From the NCBI RefSeq assembly GCF_009730915.1, contig NC_052471.1:28244185-28308184 (forward strand): DNA of 64,000 nucleotides. Direction: 5' to 3'. The DNA comes from Dioscorea cayenensis subsp. rotundata. Its lineage: Eukaryota > Streptophyta > Magnoliopsida > Dioscoreales > Dioscoreaceae. The position numbers were made by a program, and so were the translations under genes. Shown piece after piece: positions 49,641-61,288 of the stretch. Under the pieces are notes generated by a model, which did not search any database, was not told the origin of the DNA, and saw only the letters and a program-made list of their open reading frames with translations. How positions within the stretch are numbered: the first letter of the stretch is position 1; every line of letters begins with the position of its first letter.

Positions 49641-49868
49641 GCACAAAACTCATATGCCACTTATTTTTTTTTAAGCTAATCAATGTGTGATTTGAAATCT
49701 TCTTCTTTTTATAATTTTTTTACTTTTTATTAGTGTGTGGTGTGCACTTTTGGAAATACTGAGTCAAGGTTGCTGTTCTAGATATTAAGCAAAAATCTTA
49801 TTTTTTTAAATAATGAATACTTTTTCTTGGGATTCTCCATATCCATTTTCCGTTTATATTTATTAAAT

Positions 49869-49869
<1 letters not shown>

Positions 49870-49909
<40 letters not shown>
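49870..49909. repeat. (AC)n microsatellite
   Basis: About 20 AC units. Flanking 49641-50870 is AT-rich with no supported gene. Confidence 0.95.
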
Positions 49910-49914
<5 letters not shown>

Positions 49915-50962
49915 GCTTATTCCTATTATATTGTAATGGCTATTATATTTACACATATATATAGTTAGTTATTATTTTTTATTTTTCATTGTCATTGGTA
50001 AATCACCTTAAAGCAATCCTTGAGCCAAATATCATAGCAAAAATAAAAATATATATATATGAGAAATTCTATTTATATTTACCAAACCAATTAATATACA
50101 CAATAATTTTTTTTTTCAAATTTTTAGGAATACAATTATAAAAAACATTAAGCAAAACTTACTTTTTAAATAATCAATAATTTAGTTGCCCTTCTCCCTA
50201 AATTTTCCATTTACATTTACCAAATTATTAAATATACAAGTTATTTCTTTTTAAACTCATACTTATTCATATTTTACTAAATTATATTAATAATTATACT
50301 TAAATTTCATAAAAATACATATGTAGTTATTTATAATTTTATTATTCTTGATTGTTTACTATCATTAGTACATCACTTCAAACAAATCCTCTGCACTAAA
50401 TATAAGTGCTAAATATAAGTATACCATCAAACATAATACATAACGAATTTTTTTTTAATAATATGGACAAATTAGCACGTCTCAATCACACATTTAAAAA
50501 AGCCACCCTTGATTTTTGATGTGAAAGTCAAATATTTATCTCAGTCATTGTAACAAAACTAAATTCTATTTATACCCGGTATACACAAAAATTTTTATGT
50601 TTTTTTCATATCAAAATTTATTTTCAATTAGAAAAGGAGAAGCACTAGGTGGACACACCAGCTCTTGTTAGCAGAAGCAGTAGAGCATATCCCTAAGATA
50701 CCCAACAAAAAGTAATAGTTGCAACAGGGTAGTTCAAAAGAAAAAGCAGAAAGAAAATGGAGTTGCAACCAAAGCATATCCCAAGAAGATGCCATCATCA
50801 CTCTCCCCATATAACTTTCCAACCAACCCTAATAAGTCTTCACACTGTCCTCCTTTTTCATCACCATCACTAATCTATATATAAACATCAAGAACAAGCT
50901 CTTTTCTTCTCCTCTTTCTCATAAGCAAAGCCAAAGGGGGCAACAAAGTCCTTTTTGGAATA

Positions 50963-51034
50963 ATGGAAGGTTGTGGTGGTGGTGGTGGTGATGATCAAAG
51001 GTGGAAAGAAGGTGTTGGTGGTGGTGGCTTGTGA
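50963..51034 (+). CDS. 23-codon micro-ORF in a transcript-like unit
   Basis: A TATA box (CTATATATAAAC, about 50875) precedes an AG/CT-rich leader. The first ATG opens a short Gly-rich frame, MEGCGGGGGDDQRW then KEGVGGGGL and stop. The following 250 bases look like a 3' UTR ending in TTGAATTGAATAAAA at 51231-51245, a plausible polyadenylation signal. The unit could encode a micropeptide or be a non-coding RNA gene of about 350 nt. No family recognised. Confidence 0.3.
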   Translation: MEGCGGGGGDDQRWKEGVGGGGL

Positions 51035-51616
51035 TAACATGATTTGAGAGAGATCAATGAGCTTGTTTTAAGATGCAGGGCAACTTGGATCATTTGGCAT
51101 TTTTATTATTATTATTATGATTAACTTTGTTTCATCAAAGTTTATGCTTGTGAGTATCAAGGTTATAATGTATGTATAACTTCTACTTCTTATTACTTGT
51201 TCTTGTGTGGCTTGTGTTCTCTTTCTCTTCTTTGAATTGAATAAAAAAAAGTAATGTTGCTTTGTTTCTTGATCTTGCTTTGATGTTTCATTCTATCAAA
51301 CTCTTATTTATTTATTTATTTATCTATCTGGTTATTTATTTAGTAACAATGTCATATATTAAAAAATCTCTCACCACATATATGCATCTCTCTGTACCTG
51401 TCTCAATATCTACTCTCATGTATATATATATATATATATAGTGGAGAAACCTGAAATGTTCGATCTTTGAGTTAAGAAGGGTTTGAACCCTCAATATTTG
51501 ACTTGATAGAAAAATAAAACATTAATTCTTCTTGTGAAGTGGCTATCCTGTATTTTTTATAAACACTGTAGTGTAAATACAAAATTATTATAAGGTGTCC
51601 AGCCCTTGTTTGAAGC
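51035..51616. other. 3' flank with short repeats
   Basis: (TTTA)n lies at 51306-51345 and (TA)n at 51419-51441. No gene is seen. Confidence 0.5.
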
Positions 51617-52020
51617 GGGTAAATTTTTGAAGAGGTCACTGTGTTTTGGTTGATTGTCATTTTGATCACTATATTTTAATTTGTATCAAAATGGTCATCA
51701 TATATCGATTTTATTTCACCGGGAGATCACTTTGGATTTCTGGCCAATTTTAGCTGACGTGGCAGTCGGAGATGCCACATCTCATTAAAATAAAAAGTTT
51801 TAAACGCGTAACTGGATTGGACATGTCATTCCCAAAGTATGTCATGTGAAGCTTGCCTAGTTAGCATCCTTGTCAACTTCTTTTCGCCTCAGCCGTTTAG
51901 TCTCCACGACACCCAACGAAGCCCGTATACATCCTCGACCGATAATTAGGTATTTTAGCTTATCGACAGGTTCGATCACTCGACCTCCCGACGGAGCTCT
52001 GATAACTATGAAGGCTGTGA

Positions 52021-52058
52021 AGCATCCTTGTTCAGCTTCACAGCTGAACAAGGATGCT
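52021..52058. other. Perfect 17-bp hairpin inside the long-TIR element
   Basis: AGCATCCTTGTTCAGCT at 52021-52037 is followed by TCAC and its exact complement AGCTGAACAAGGATGCT at 52042-52058. A related unpaired segment (GGCTGTGAAGGATCC) occurs near 52163. Confidence 0.9.
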
Positions 52059-52629
52059 GTGACCAGTTTTCTCTGGTCAATCCTTCTCGTCAATCAATCC
52101 TTTGCCCTCTTTCGTTCTCTGCGTGACCAGTTTTCTCTTCTCTTTGATTCAATCTTGGTGGAGGCTGTGAAGGATCCGTCGAAGAGTAGGAGAGCTTGTT
52201 CTCGGTGATTAGATCCATCGATCTCTTGCCATGAATCCTAAATAGTAAGTTAGTAAGTTTGGGGAATCATCAATCCACATTGTGGCTCTTGTTTTAGGTT
52301 TTCTCTAATTTTTTGATTGAATTGTTTGGTTTGGATGATCTGTAGGCTAGGGCTTCTATTCTGGATATAATGCTTTGAAATTTTTGGATTAGATTTTTGG
52401 GATATGGTGATATTTTGGTGATCAGATCTAAGGATTCATTTGATTTTTTATTTTCTTTTGAGGATTTGATCTAGGATTTTGTTTTTTGCTGGGGAGAAAT
52501 CCGAGATAAGATTGATTTATAAATATATGGGTCGGATAGAGGATTTTGTGTATGTTTATAGACCTAAACTAAAAGGTTTTTTCATTTTTTCGAAGCGCGG
52601 TAACTCAGAGTTTTTGGATATCAGGCAAT

Positions 52630-52765
52630 GGCTCATCATCCGATTCATCTCCAAAGAAAACCAAAAAAACAAAAAACAAAATCAAAATTGAGAAAATGAG
52701 ATCCGGCTCATCTCCAAAGAAAAAAAAACTCAAAAAAAATAAAAAAATCAAAACGAGAAAATGAG
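52630..52765. repeat. Imperfect tandem duplication of about 65 bp
   Basis: CATCTCCAAAGAAAA and the following A-rich stretch ending GAGAAAATGAGA occur twice in a row, just before the second cargo ORF. Confidence 0.7.
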
Positions 52766-53269
52766 AAAGATGGAGAAAGATGAGGTGGATGAGACTGGGT
52801 TGACTCTTTCGTTAAGCCTGCCGGGTGGTGTAACCGTCGCCGACTCCGGCCTTAACGTTGTTGTTGGCGGTAAAAAGAGAGGGCGAAGGGAGATCAAGGA
52901 CGTAGATTTTGTTAGGACTATGAGAGAGAGGATCGCAGATGAAGCTAAGGGGGAAGGATTCGAGACTGCACTTCCATGGCGAATGGCCAAGGCTAGAAGA
53001 AGCTAACTAGGCAAACTTAACATGACGTGCTATAGGGTTGATGTGTCCAACCCAACTGCGCGTTAAAAACTATTTATTATAATGCGACGTGGCATTTCCG
53101 CCTGCCACATCAGCTAAATTTAGGCCCAAATCCAATAGTGACCTCTCGGTGAAAAGAAATCAATATATGATGACCAAAAAAATACAAATGGAAACATAGT
53201 CACCAAAGTGATAATTAGCCAAAGCACAATGATCACTTAAAAAATTTACCTCCCTAGAACTTGTGTATA

Positions 53270-54173
53270 ACTCAAAATTGAGTTGTACAGTAATACTGTA
53301 GCATCATGCTAGGGCATGTGGGCCGCATGTAGTCCACATGAGCTTTCCTAAGAGCAGCTACATGAAATGGTATTGTATCAGTTACTGTAGCAAAATGCTA
53401 GAGATTCTCAAGTTTCGAGAAAAATCATGCTGGCGGCATACAGCACGCATGATACCCATATGGAATTTCCTGAGAGCAATCGCATGATGTGTACTGTAGC
53501 AGGCTGTAAGAGACCCTCAAGTTTAGGGAAAAGTCATGCGGACGACATACGACCCGCATAGGGTGTTGTAGCATCACAAAAGACTTACTTAACTCTTCAT
53601 TCTCTCTTCTATCTACAGTGCATTCGGGAGAGTTTTTGAGAGAGAAAAAAAAGAAGAAAAAAGTTGCGGGCTATATCTTCAAGATCCATCAGAGGGGAAG
53701 GCTTAGAGACATATATATTAGAGCTTCGGATCTGAGCTTGAGAGCTCTAAGAAGAAGAAGAAGAGAAGGTACATTTGTGCTCTTCTTCTTTATTCTTGTA
53801 AAACTAAGCTATAGCTTGCAAGAAGGTGAGAGTTGGCTAGAGCAAGTTGATTTTCTTCTTGTTTTGTGTTCTTCATTGCTCAAAGAAGACATTTTGTTGA
53901 TTGTATGCATCAATTTGCTAGATTAAGCTAGTTTGTAGCTTAAGGGAGAAGAAAACACTGTAACTACTTCTCATACAAGTTGAAAACTCTAGGTTCTTGT
54001 GATTTCTCTTTGTTGTAAAGAGTTTTTCCACAAGAATTCTTCTTTCTGAAAATGTACATTAGTGTTTGAATGCAAATTATAATAATTTGATTGTCGTTGA
54101 TCCTCGAGGGGTGAATAGTGTTGACTACTAGGAATTGTCCACTGTATGTTTGAGACCCCAGTTCCCCAACAAT
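53270..54173 (+). mobile_element. Probable copia-type LTR
   Basis: The right end reads TGATCCTCGAGGGG and then CCCCAACA, as in Ty1-copia LTR tails. GTTGTAAAGAGTTTTTCC and a T-rich R/U5-like segment precede it. No primer site or internal coding region follows, so it is a solo LTR or fragment. The left end is uncertain and may touch the long-TIR element. An ORF at 53618-53926 inside it has no support. Confidence 0.5.
53294..53580 (+). repeat. About 99-bp direct repeats in the LTR upstream region
   Basis: TACTGTAGCA recurs at 53294, 53393 and 53492, and TGTTGTAGCA at 53574. Between them (A/G)GAGCA(G/A)C..CATGA, GAGA..CTCAAGTTT and GGCATA/GGCCGCAT-like motifs repeat. The position fits a U3 promoter region. 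Confidence 0.7.
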
Positions 54174-55585
54174 TTCTACATATATGTATATATATATATA
54201 TATAATCCGCTAATTCATTAAAATAGTAAGAGAAATTTGGTTGAATATCTGAGTTTTAAAGTTTAATTATAGTTACAACTAAACCATAGTTAAAAAGAAA
54301 ACATTTTCTTAATCTTTTCACTTGCTCTGAAGTAAAACATGGTGAAGACATATAACTATTCTTAATTTTATTTTTACTTTCTCCAATTTACTATTATTAA
54401 CCTTTTCACTTTCCTTTATAAATATATATATTTGACAAAAGCAATAAGTGTCGTCAAAAGAACATGTATGTATGAGAGTGTACTAATCATAATGGTTTAA
54501 TGATCTCCCAAAGATATTTTATGTGGGGTATGCTAACACGCGGGATAATAAAGACATGTCACATGTGCCCAAGATAATTTATCAAGAACCATTACCCTTC
54601 AATGGTAAATCTTTCTACCATGCAACTTTAGAGGGGTAGAGAGTATGACTCCTTTCACAAGAGACCCACGTTAAGACTAATGTATAGTGAATAAAAAGTT
54701 GTCTACAATACTAAACACATAATAAATAGTGAATGAACAATATTCTATAGAATATGTGGGCATGAGTTTTCAAATTTGCGCTTGCTCATTGACTACCATA
54801 GTGCCTTACCATGAGACCATATTTTCTTTCTCAATCCTAACCATATCTTTTGTCTTGCTAGGCCATCAAGCTACCCTAACTTTATCTCATGTTATCACTA
54901 GCCTATCGAACCACCCTAACCTTATCTTATGTCATCACTAAGCTATGGAACTACCCTAACCTTATCTCTTGTCATTGCTTAACCAAGGGATTATCAAATC
55001 ATTTGCCAACTAACTACCATTCCAAACACATCATCATTACCCAACTAAATATAATATTTGATAGCAATCTATATCTCCCTGTATATATAATCTTACTATG
55101 TCATAACTAAATATATAGCTTAGTAGCTACTAACTCAACCTTTAGACCTAGATTCAAGAATACAAACTTATTTAAACTATGATACTTTTTGAGTTGTATT
55201 TTTAAGATCCAGTTACAAAGATCATGGGCTATTCAATCATGTGTTGTATATGGCTCAAATTTTAATAAATTATACCAGATAGAATTTATATATATATATA
55301 TAAAATTATACCAGATAGAATTTATATATATATATATATGTGTGTGTATTCATGTAATATGTAACCCTAATTTTATTCTAATAAGAGAATCGATAGCTGC
55401 TCTGTTCCTGAGGACGTAGGCATTCTTTGCCAAATCTCGTTAAATTTCTCAACACCATCTATTAGTTGTTAGCAAATTATTGTTGCTCTGCTCCTGAGAA
55501 TCGATTGCTTTTGGTTTTTCCCTTTAATTATTGTTCTATTTCTCAACACCATTTATTAGTTGTTAGCAAATTATTAGGTCATCCA

Positions 55586-55623
<38 letters not shown>

Positions 55624-56656
55624 ACGATATTAATGTGCTAGGGTTCAGGATATTAATTTCCACTTTAAGATTTGGATTATAGTGAGATCTTCATGATTTA
55701 TGTATTAGTCTTTATATATCATGAATTTGTCTTTTTGTTTAGAGCCACACACACATACTATTTATTGCTCAGAGTTACGTTTATGCCTAAATTGATTGGT
55801 TGTTTTTCATACATACAATTGTATATATTTTTAACTTATTTCTCAAGTATAATCAATTTGTGTTTTTACATGCAGATGATTATAAGTTATATTACTTTTA
55901 GTCAATTTTAGTATATCATTAATTCATCTCTATTCCTATGGACCCTATCCCTCAGTGTGATTGTGTATATATATATATATATATATATGAGGCCATTCAT
56001 CTAATAGCCACTATTTATTTGTACATACATAAAATAATACTTAACGATACCTAACACCCCTTAACAATACCAAAGTACAGTAAATAATAATAGCTTTGTA
56101 CATCACTTGCACAAATAGCAATCCTATATAATCATCTATCTGTTGTCATTAAATATATGTAGATTTTAAAACACTAAATATGCCCGCCAAAAACGTAAAT
56201 TGTATTTATATATAATATACATGCATTATTCATGTTGTCACATATCATAAATTAATAGCTAAGTGCCTCGGTTACCATTTAATATGAAAAAGGAGGGCCC
56301 CAATTGTTGCTCAATGAGAAAGATTGATGTTATTGGCTTCCAAGTGCCATTGAAAAAAGTAAAGAGAAACAGTACAAAATGGATGCTCCTCTTCAACCCA
56401 TACATTTGATGGAGTTCATGACAAATGTGCATGATAGGGACTCATAGTCATAACTAAGAATGGTAAATCTGAAGTACCAAAACCAAACAGTTAAACTAAA
56501 ATTTGAACGTGATACAAGAATAGTAAAATCGATGTTATCTAACTATTGGACTTAACACTAATTTTGGGGAAAAAAGTGAGACTTCCAAAAAATTTGAAAA
56601 AATCAAAGGTCTTTTTGGCCCAATGCTAAAATTATTTGGACCTTTTAAGCAATTCC

Positions 56657-56702
<46 letters not shown>

Positions 56703-56909
56703 TTATTTCCTAGAATTTAAAATAATAAAATAAATAAATACATCATAATTTATTAATCCAAATTCCACATGTCTTTACAAATTTACATTGCCAATTTAGT
56801 AACGGGTAAAATTAATAAATTACGAAATCACTTACTAGTCATTCGATAATATCATTGGACTAAATCTATTCTACAAATATCTTAAAATAAATTATGTCTA
56901 ATATGAATA
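54174..56909. other. AT-rich intergenic sequence with local duplications
   Basis: No gene is seen. Contains a three-copy ACCCTAAC repeat (about 40 bp, 54870-54985), a doubled ATTATACCAGATAGAATTT at 55270 and 55305, a duplicated block of about 95 bp (CTCAACACCATCTATTAG and relatives at 55449 and 55544), (CT)n(AT)n at 55588-55622, (TA)n at 55965-55988, and (ATT)n at 56659-56702. Confidence 0.6.
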
Positions 56910-57027
56910 ACGTCCCCAGAATCCATATCTGGGGATGTCCCTAGGAGCCGTTGGATCATTTGATCCAATGACTCCTGTACTCTCCCAAAAAAACCATTAC
57001 ACAAAAATGAAAACGACGGGAGACTGT

Positions 57028-57210
57028 GGTGGAGACGATGGGAGGCGTTGATCGGTGGACGCTGGTGGAGACGATGGGAGGCGTTGATGGGTGGGCACAG
57101 ATGAAAACGATGGGAGGCGTTGATGGGAGGGCGTTGGTGGAGACGACCGGAGACGGTGGTGGAGACGATGGTGGCGTTGATGGGTGGGCGCTGGTGGAGA
57201 CGTTGATAAA
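57028..57210. repeat. 36-bp minisatellite, five to six units
   Basis: GGTGGAGACGATGGGAGGCG begins units at 57028 and 57064, with variant units at about 57100, 57136, 57158 and 57193. Units are GC-rich against an AT-rich surrounding. Because 36 is a multiple of three, ORFs stay open on both strands. Confidence 0.85.
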
Positions 57211-57317
57211 CTTTCATTTAAGTCTCGTTTTCATTTTTGTGTAATGGTTTTTTTAGGAGAATACAGGAGCCGTTGGATCAAATGATTCAACGGCTCCTAG
57301 GGACATCCCTAGATATA

Positions 57318-57780
57318 GGTGTTGTTTGGATCGACTTTATAGGTCGACCCAAAAGACTTATTTTATAAGTTAAGTCTTTATGAGGTTTTTATATCGTGTT
57401 TGGATGGGCTTTTTCGAATAAGTCTCAGTCGTGAAATAAGTTCTCAAATCAAACTTTATTTTTATAAGTCTGCCAAACACTAGCTTATGGAAATAAAGTT
57501 TGCTTTTTGATAAAGCTATTTTGGTTAAGTGCATTTCATTTGAAATGCCCTCGATCAATCCAGAGAAAAGGGTATTTTTAGTAATTTTTTTGTTGTAAAA
57601 AGTAATTTTTAAAATAAACATACAAACATTTTCACAACTACAGAAGTGTTTCTGAAACTAATACATCCAAACGAAAAAATATACATAAGCACTTAACTTA
57701 TTCTAAAAGTACTTTTTTTAAAAGTGCTTCTACAAAATTAAAAAAAAGCATTTTTTTTAAAAGCCAATCCAAACAACCCC
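57318..57780. mobile_element. PIF/Harbinger-type MITE, target duplication ATA
   Basis: The ends GGTGTTGTTTGGAT and (reverse complement) GGGGTTGTTTGGAT are inverted repeats. The three bases ATA flank it at 57315-57317 and 57781-57783, and removing the element plus one ATA restores the outer element's arm. A three-base duplication and GTTGTTTGG ends fit Tourist/Harbinger MITEs. No coding capacity. Confidence 0.8.
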
Positions 57781-57797
57781 ATAGATTCTAGGCACGT

Positions 57798-59300
57798 CCC
57801 TATGAGATGTAACCCCTATATATATATATATTGTTTTAGACTTTTAGTCAACAAGGTATGGTAAGGGGTTCCAAGTATTTCACTCCACTATGTGAATCAA
57901 TAAAAAATAATAATAAATAAATAAACAAAACCCTACTCTATTATGTGGTAGTATAAATATGTGGTACTCACATATTATATGAAATTTTATATTTGTATAT
58001 AAAATTTGCATAATTTAAAGATATTATTGGTTTTACAAGGTGTGATGTGTCATTCCATTTTTCATGTATAAAATTATTTTTATTATGAAACGAATCTTTT
58101 TATTCATATGTTTTTTATTTATCAAATTTTATTTATGTGGTAGTTGAAGTGACATGGCATGTGGATGTTGGGATAGTGTGCTTGGTCATTAGTGGTCCTT
58201 GACGTGGCATTTTATTTTTTATATTTGCATAAATATTTTCATACATAATATGAAATTTTATATTTTCAAAATATTGTTTTATTCATGACCAAAAGTAATT
58301 TAAGTTTGCTTTTAACATATAATAACATTAATTATACCAACCGATTTCTTTTATATCTCTGTTTTTCATCTAAAATACATTGTTTATCTATGTTTTCAAA
58401 ATATGAGTTACTACTAAAAAAAAAAAAAAACAATAAAGTAATAATAATTGTTATAACTTTTGTTTCTGATCTCCTTTGTATTGGAGCATCTAGTTGTTGT
58501 GAAAGTTTTATTTTATTTATTAATTTATTTATTTATTGATTAAATATTATTATTATTATTATTTTTTTGCATATTTTGAATAATACTAATGCAATCATAA
58601 TTTTATATTTTTAGTTGAAAATTTTGTGGATAGTTCGGCTATTTAAAGCCCAACATTTTTTGATATATTAATGGTTCATGCACTTGAATATGAATGATTA
58701 ATATTTTTATTTGATAACAAAGTTATAATTTGTCAATAATTTTATTACATATTTGTTCATTATTTTTTCCCTACTTAAATAAACAGGGTTTATCAAACAA
58801 TCCTTTTATTCCTTTTTATCACTAAAATTTGATTATTCAAATATGAGTAAATTTTATGGAGAAAGCATGAAATGGTGACATAAATAAAAAATAAATAAAA
58901 TATTTATTTTAAAAATTAAATTAGCCATTACTCTTCACTCTATAAGCAAAACAACTTTTTAAATTTAATTTTAATTAGTTAAAACAATTATTAAAGCCAC
59001 CATTTATCTCTGGAATTTGGGTAATAAAATTTAAACCCAACCTAAATATTAAGAATGAATCATTTTCCCTATATTTATTAAAAAAATATAAATAAAATAA
59101 ATTACAAATAAGGCATTTTCCAAAATAAATAAGTAAATACAATAAAATTATAGAGATTTTTTTCCAAGCATCACCAGTTAGCGGGTCAGAGATCCCAACG
59201 GATCCGCCGGAAAAAGAAAATCCGACCCGATAACGAAAGACAACAAGAAGAAGACAAAATTACCAGAGTAACCCCAAAGCCCTAATCCTTCAAACTTCGA
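57798..59300. other. AT-rich intergenic sequence upstream of the TatB gene
   Basis: No gene or element ends are evident; the last 150 bases become GC-richer and are likely the TatB promoter and leader. Confidence 0.5.
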
Positions 59301-59335
59301 ATCCTCGCCATAGTTTTTCCCCAAATTCGCCGGCG

Positions 59336-61288
59336 ATGGCCAGCTCGGCAGCTCCGGCGATCGCCACGGTGTGCTCCGCCTCCAGTAGAAGGCCAACTCC
59401 TCTCTTCTCCAATCCCACCATTGTTCTGATCTCTGGGAATACATCAAGGTTTCATGCTTTTGGATCGTTCACCCAGACGAGTCTCAGCTCCTTCTCGTCT
59501 TGGCATGGCCTGAAGCACCTTAGGATCTCATTCCGGCGTGATTTCCGCCATAAAGGTGATTTCTTTACGCTTTAGCTCCCTTTCAGTAGTCTCTAGAGTT
59601 TCTAATCAAGTGCTCATCGTTGCGATCAGGAATTCCATCTTTATTTCATTTTTTTTGGATTTTTGTTGGTGTTAAAGTGGGATTATGATGAATTTAGGTC
59701 TTTGATTTAGTTGTTTTCTTGATTCATTGATTAAAGGGAGGAAGGAGAAATGCAGAGGCTCAGGTGTGTATGCATCTTTGTTCGGAGTTGGAGCTCCAGA
59801 AGCTTTGGTTATTGGAGTTGTAGCTTTGTTGGTTTTTGGGCCAAAAGGTTTGGCAGAAGTAAGTTACTTTAAAGTTGTCATTTTTGCTTCCTATTTGTTC
59901 AGTTTCCATTGAAATTTTGCTTTGTTTAATTCAAAATGAGGAAACAATTGAGTGTTCAACCATTGATTGCAGATTGAGTGTTTGGAGTTTGTTACAGTTT
60001 TCTGTTTAGTTATGTACTTCTGCAAGAATGTTTTCATTGTTTGAGTTTTGATTCTTTTGATGTTTGTTTGATGCTCCCGGGGAAATTTCTTGATCCTTCA
60101 TTAGAATTTGGATAGAATTTATACACCCACACAAGAAGAATAGGTTTTGATTTTATTGCTATGTTGTTTGCTTGTTGCAATTGTTTGATGTTTTGGAGAG
60201 TAGATATTAACAAGCAGTGGAAAATGCTTTATGGAATTGACATATAGAATCTCAATCTAAGAAGAGAATAGAACAAGAAAAAAGTAGAACTTTCACTTAC
60301 TCATGAGCTTGTCAGTTGTTTTATTTATGTTTATACATTAATTATTTCTGCACATTAATTCTTCTTATCTTTGAAATATATTTTGGTATTCCTGTTGCTA
60401 CATCCAATTCAAAACTGTAATTACCCCATGGATTGCACCCTGTAAAAGTCCTTTCATTCATGGCCTGATACCACAAGATTGTTATTTTGAACCCTTCCTT
60501 TTTTGTTCTTTTTGTCTAAAAGCACATGTAATCAAAGTGGAAGAGTTAGATTCCTGTTTTGTGATTTTAACCCTATGTTCTAATTGAACTCCATATATCA
60601 TAATGCAGGTGGCCAGGAATTTAGGCAACACTTTACGTGCTTTCCAACCAACAATTAAAGAGCTTCAGGTTGGTTTAAATCTGCACATATGTTGAATTTA
60701 TCTCCAATGATTTGTTATTTTAATTCACTAGTCTAAGTTATGCAAGAGGATTTTAATGCTGCAGGATGTATCGAGGGAATTCAAGAACACGCTGGAACGG
60801 GAGATAGGACTCGATGAAGTTGCATCAACTGCAAACAACAGAAACATACCTACATCCTCACTCAGCAGCGAGACTGAATTGCCTACCGTCGACCCAAGTG
60901 AGTGTTTTTGAATCACTAAGTACAAAATTGTCGATGTTCATCATTTGATAATGCACTTGTTTATTATGAGCAGATGGTGCAACTACCCAAGACCCGGTTG
61001 AGTACCTTAAGAAAGTCAGAGCAGAGCAGTTTGCCGCATCAATGGCAGCTCAATCTGAAGAGGTAGCATCCAGTCCTGAAGCATCGTCGGAAGGTTGGAC
61101 AATTTCTTCCATTGTTTCATGCCTTTAGAAATTCTAGCTTTATGTTTTAATGAAAGATTATATATCATATAGCCCCATCACCGGCAACTTTGGAAAATGT
61201 TTCGGCACCTCTTGCTACTTCAGAAGTTGCTGCTGCTGCTCCAGAGGCTATAGCTGAGGCAACATCATCAGAAAAGACTGAAAAGTAA
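59336..61288 (+). CDS. HCF106: Chloroplast Sec-independent (Tat) translocase subunit TatB
   Basis: Six exons: 59336-59555, 59737-59858, 60609-60668, 60765-60897, 60974-61093 and 61173-61288; 771 nt, 256 aa, all phases consistent. The first about 85 residues are Ser/Arg-rich and fit a chloroplast transit peptide. The mature start ASLFGVGAPEALVIG holds the conserved membrane-embedded glutamate, followed by VVALLVFGPKGLAE (transmembrane helix, FGP hinge) and an amphipathic helix VARNLGNTLRAFQPTIKELQ. DVSREFKNTLEREIGLD is the TatB/HCF106 signature that separates it from TatA (Tha4). The tail is acidic and Ala/Ser/Pro-rich. With cpTatC it forms the thylakoid receptor for twin-arginine substrates. 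Confidence 0.95.

Larger units (their letters stand above)
51617..53253. mobile_element. Long-TIR (Mutator-like) element with non-TIR cargo
   Basis: The arms 51617-51866 and 53001-53253 are inverted repeats of about 250 bases. Matching landmarks are GGTAAATTTTT, GGTCATCATATAT, TTTCACCG(G/A)GAG, TTAGCTGA(C/T)GTGGCAG, TTTTTAACGCG-type and GCCTAGTTAGC. Long TIRs are characteristic of Mutator-like elements. The 1.1-kb core is richer in GC, has no transposase and looks captured: an ORF frame at 51870-52208 and another at 52761-53006 (TGLTLSLSLPGGVTV, GGKKRGRREIKD) are unrecognised. A target duplication is not obvious; CCCTTGTTT and AACTTGTGT beside the ends agree only partly. Confidence 0.75.
56910..57797. 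mobile_element. TIR element with minisatellite core, split by a MITE
   Basis: The left arm 56910-57016 and the right arm 57223-57317 plus 57781-57797 are inverted repeats, aligning at ACGTCCCCAGAATCC, GGGATGTCCCTAGGAGCCG, TTTGATCCAA and AACCATTACACAAAAATGA. The right arm is continuous with the left only if the MITE at 57318-57780 is removed. The core 57028-57210 is a minisatellite. Arm length suggests a Mutator-like or foldback element. The repeat ORFs on both strands are not genes. Confidence 0.8.

Noticed and set aside
51076..51100. Possible microRNA169-like site (CAGGGCAACTTGGATCATTTGG)
   Set aside because: The match to the complement of miR169 needs gaps and several mismatches, and no hairpin partner is visible nearby.
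56882..57244. Proline/histidine-rich and Gly/Trp-rich repeat proteins
   Set aside because: Both strands are open because the minisatellite unit is 36 bp; no promoter or splice support.
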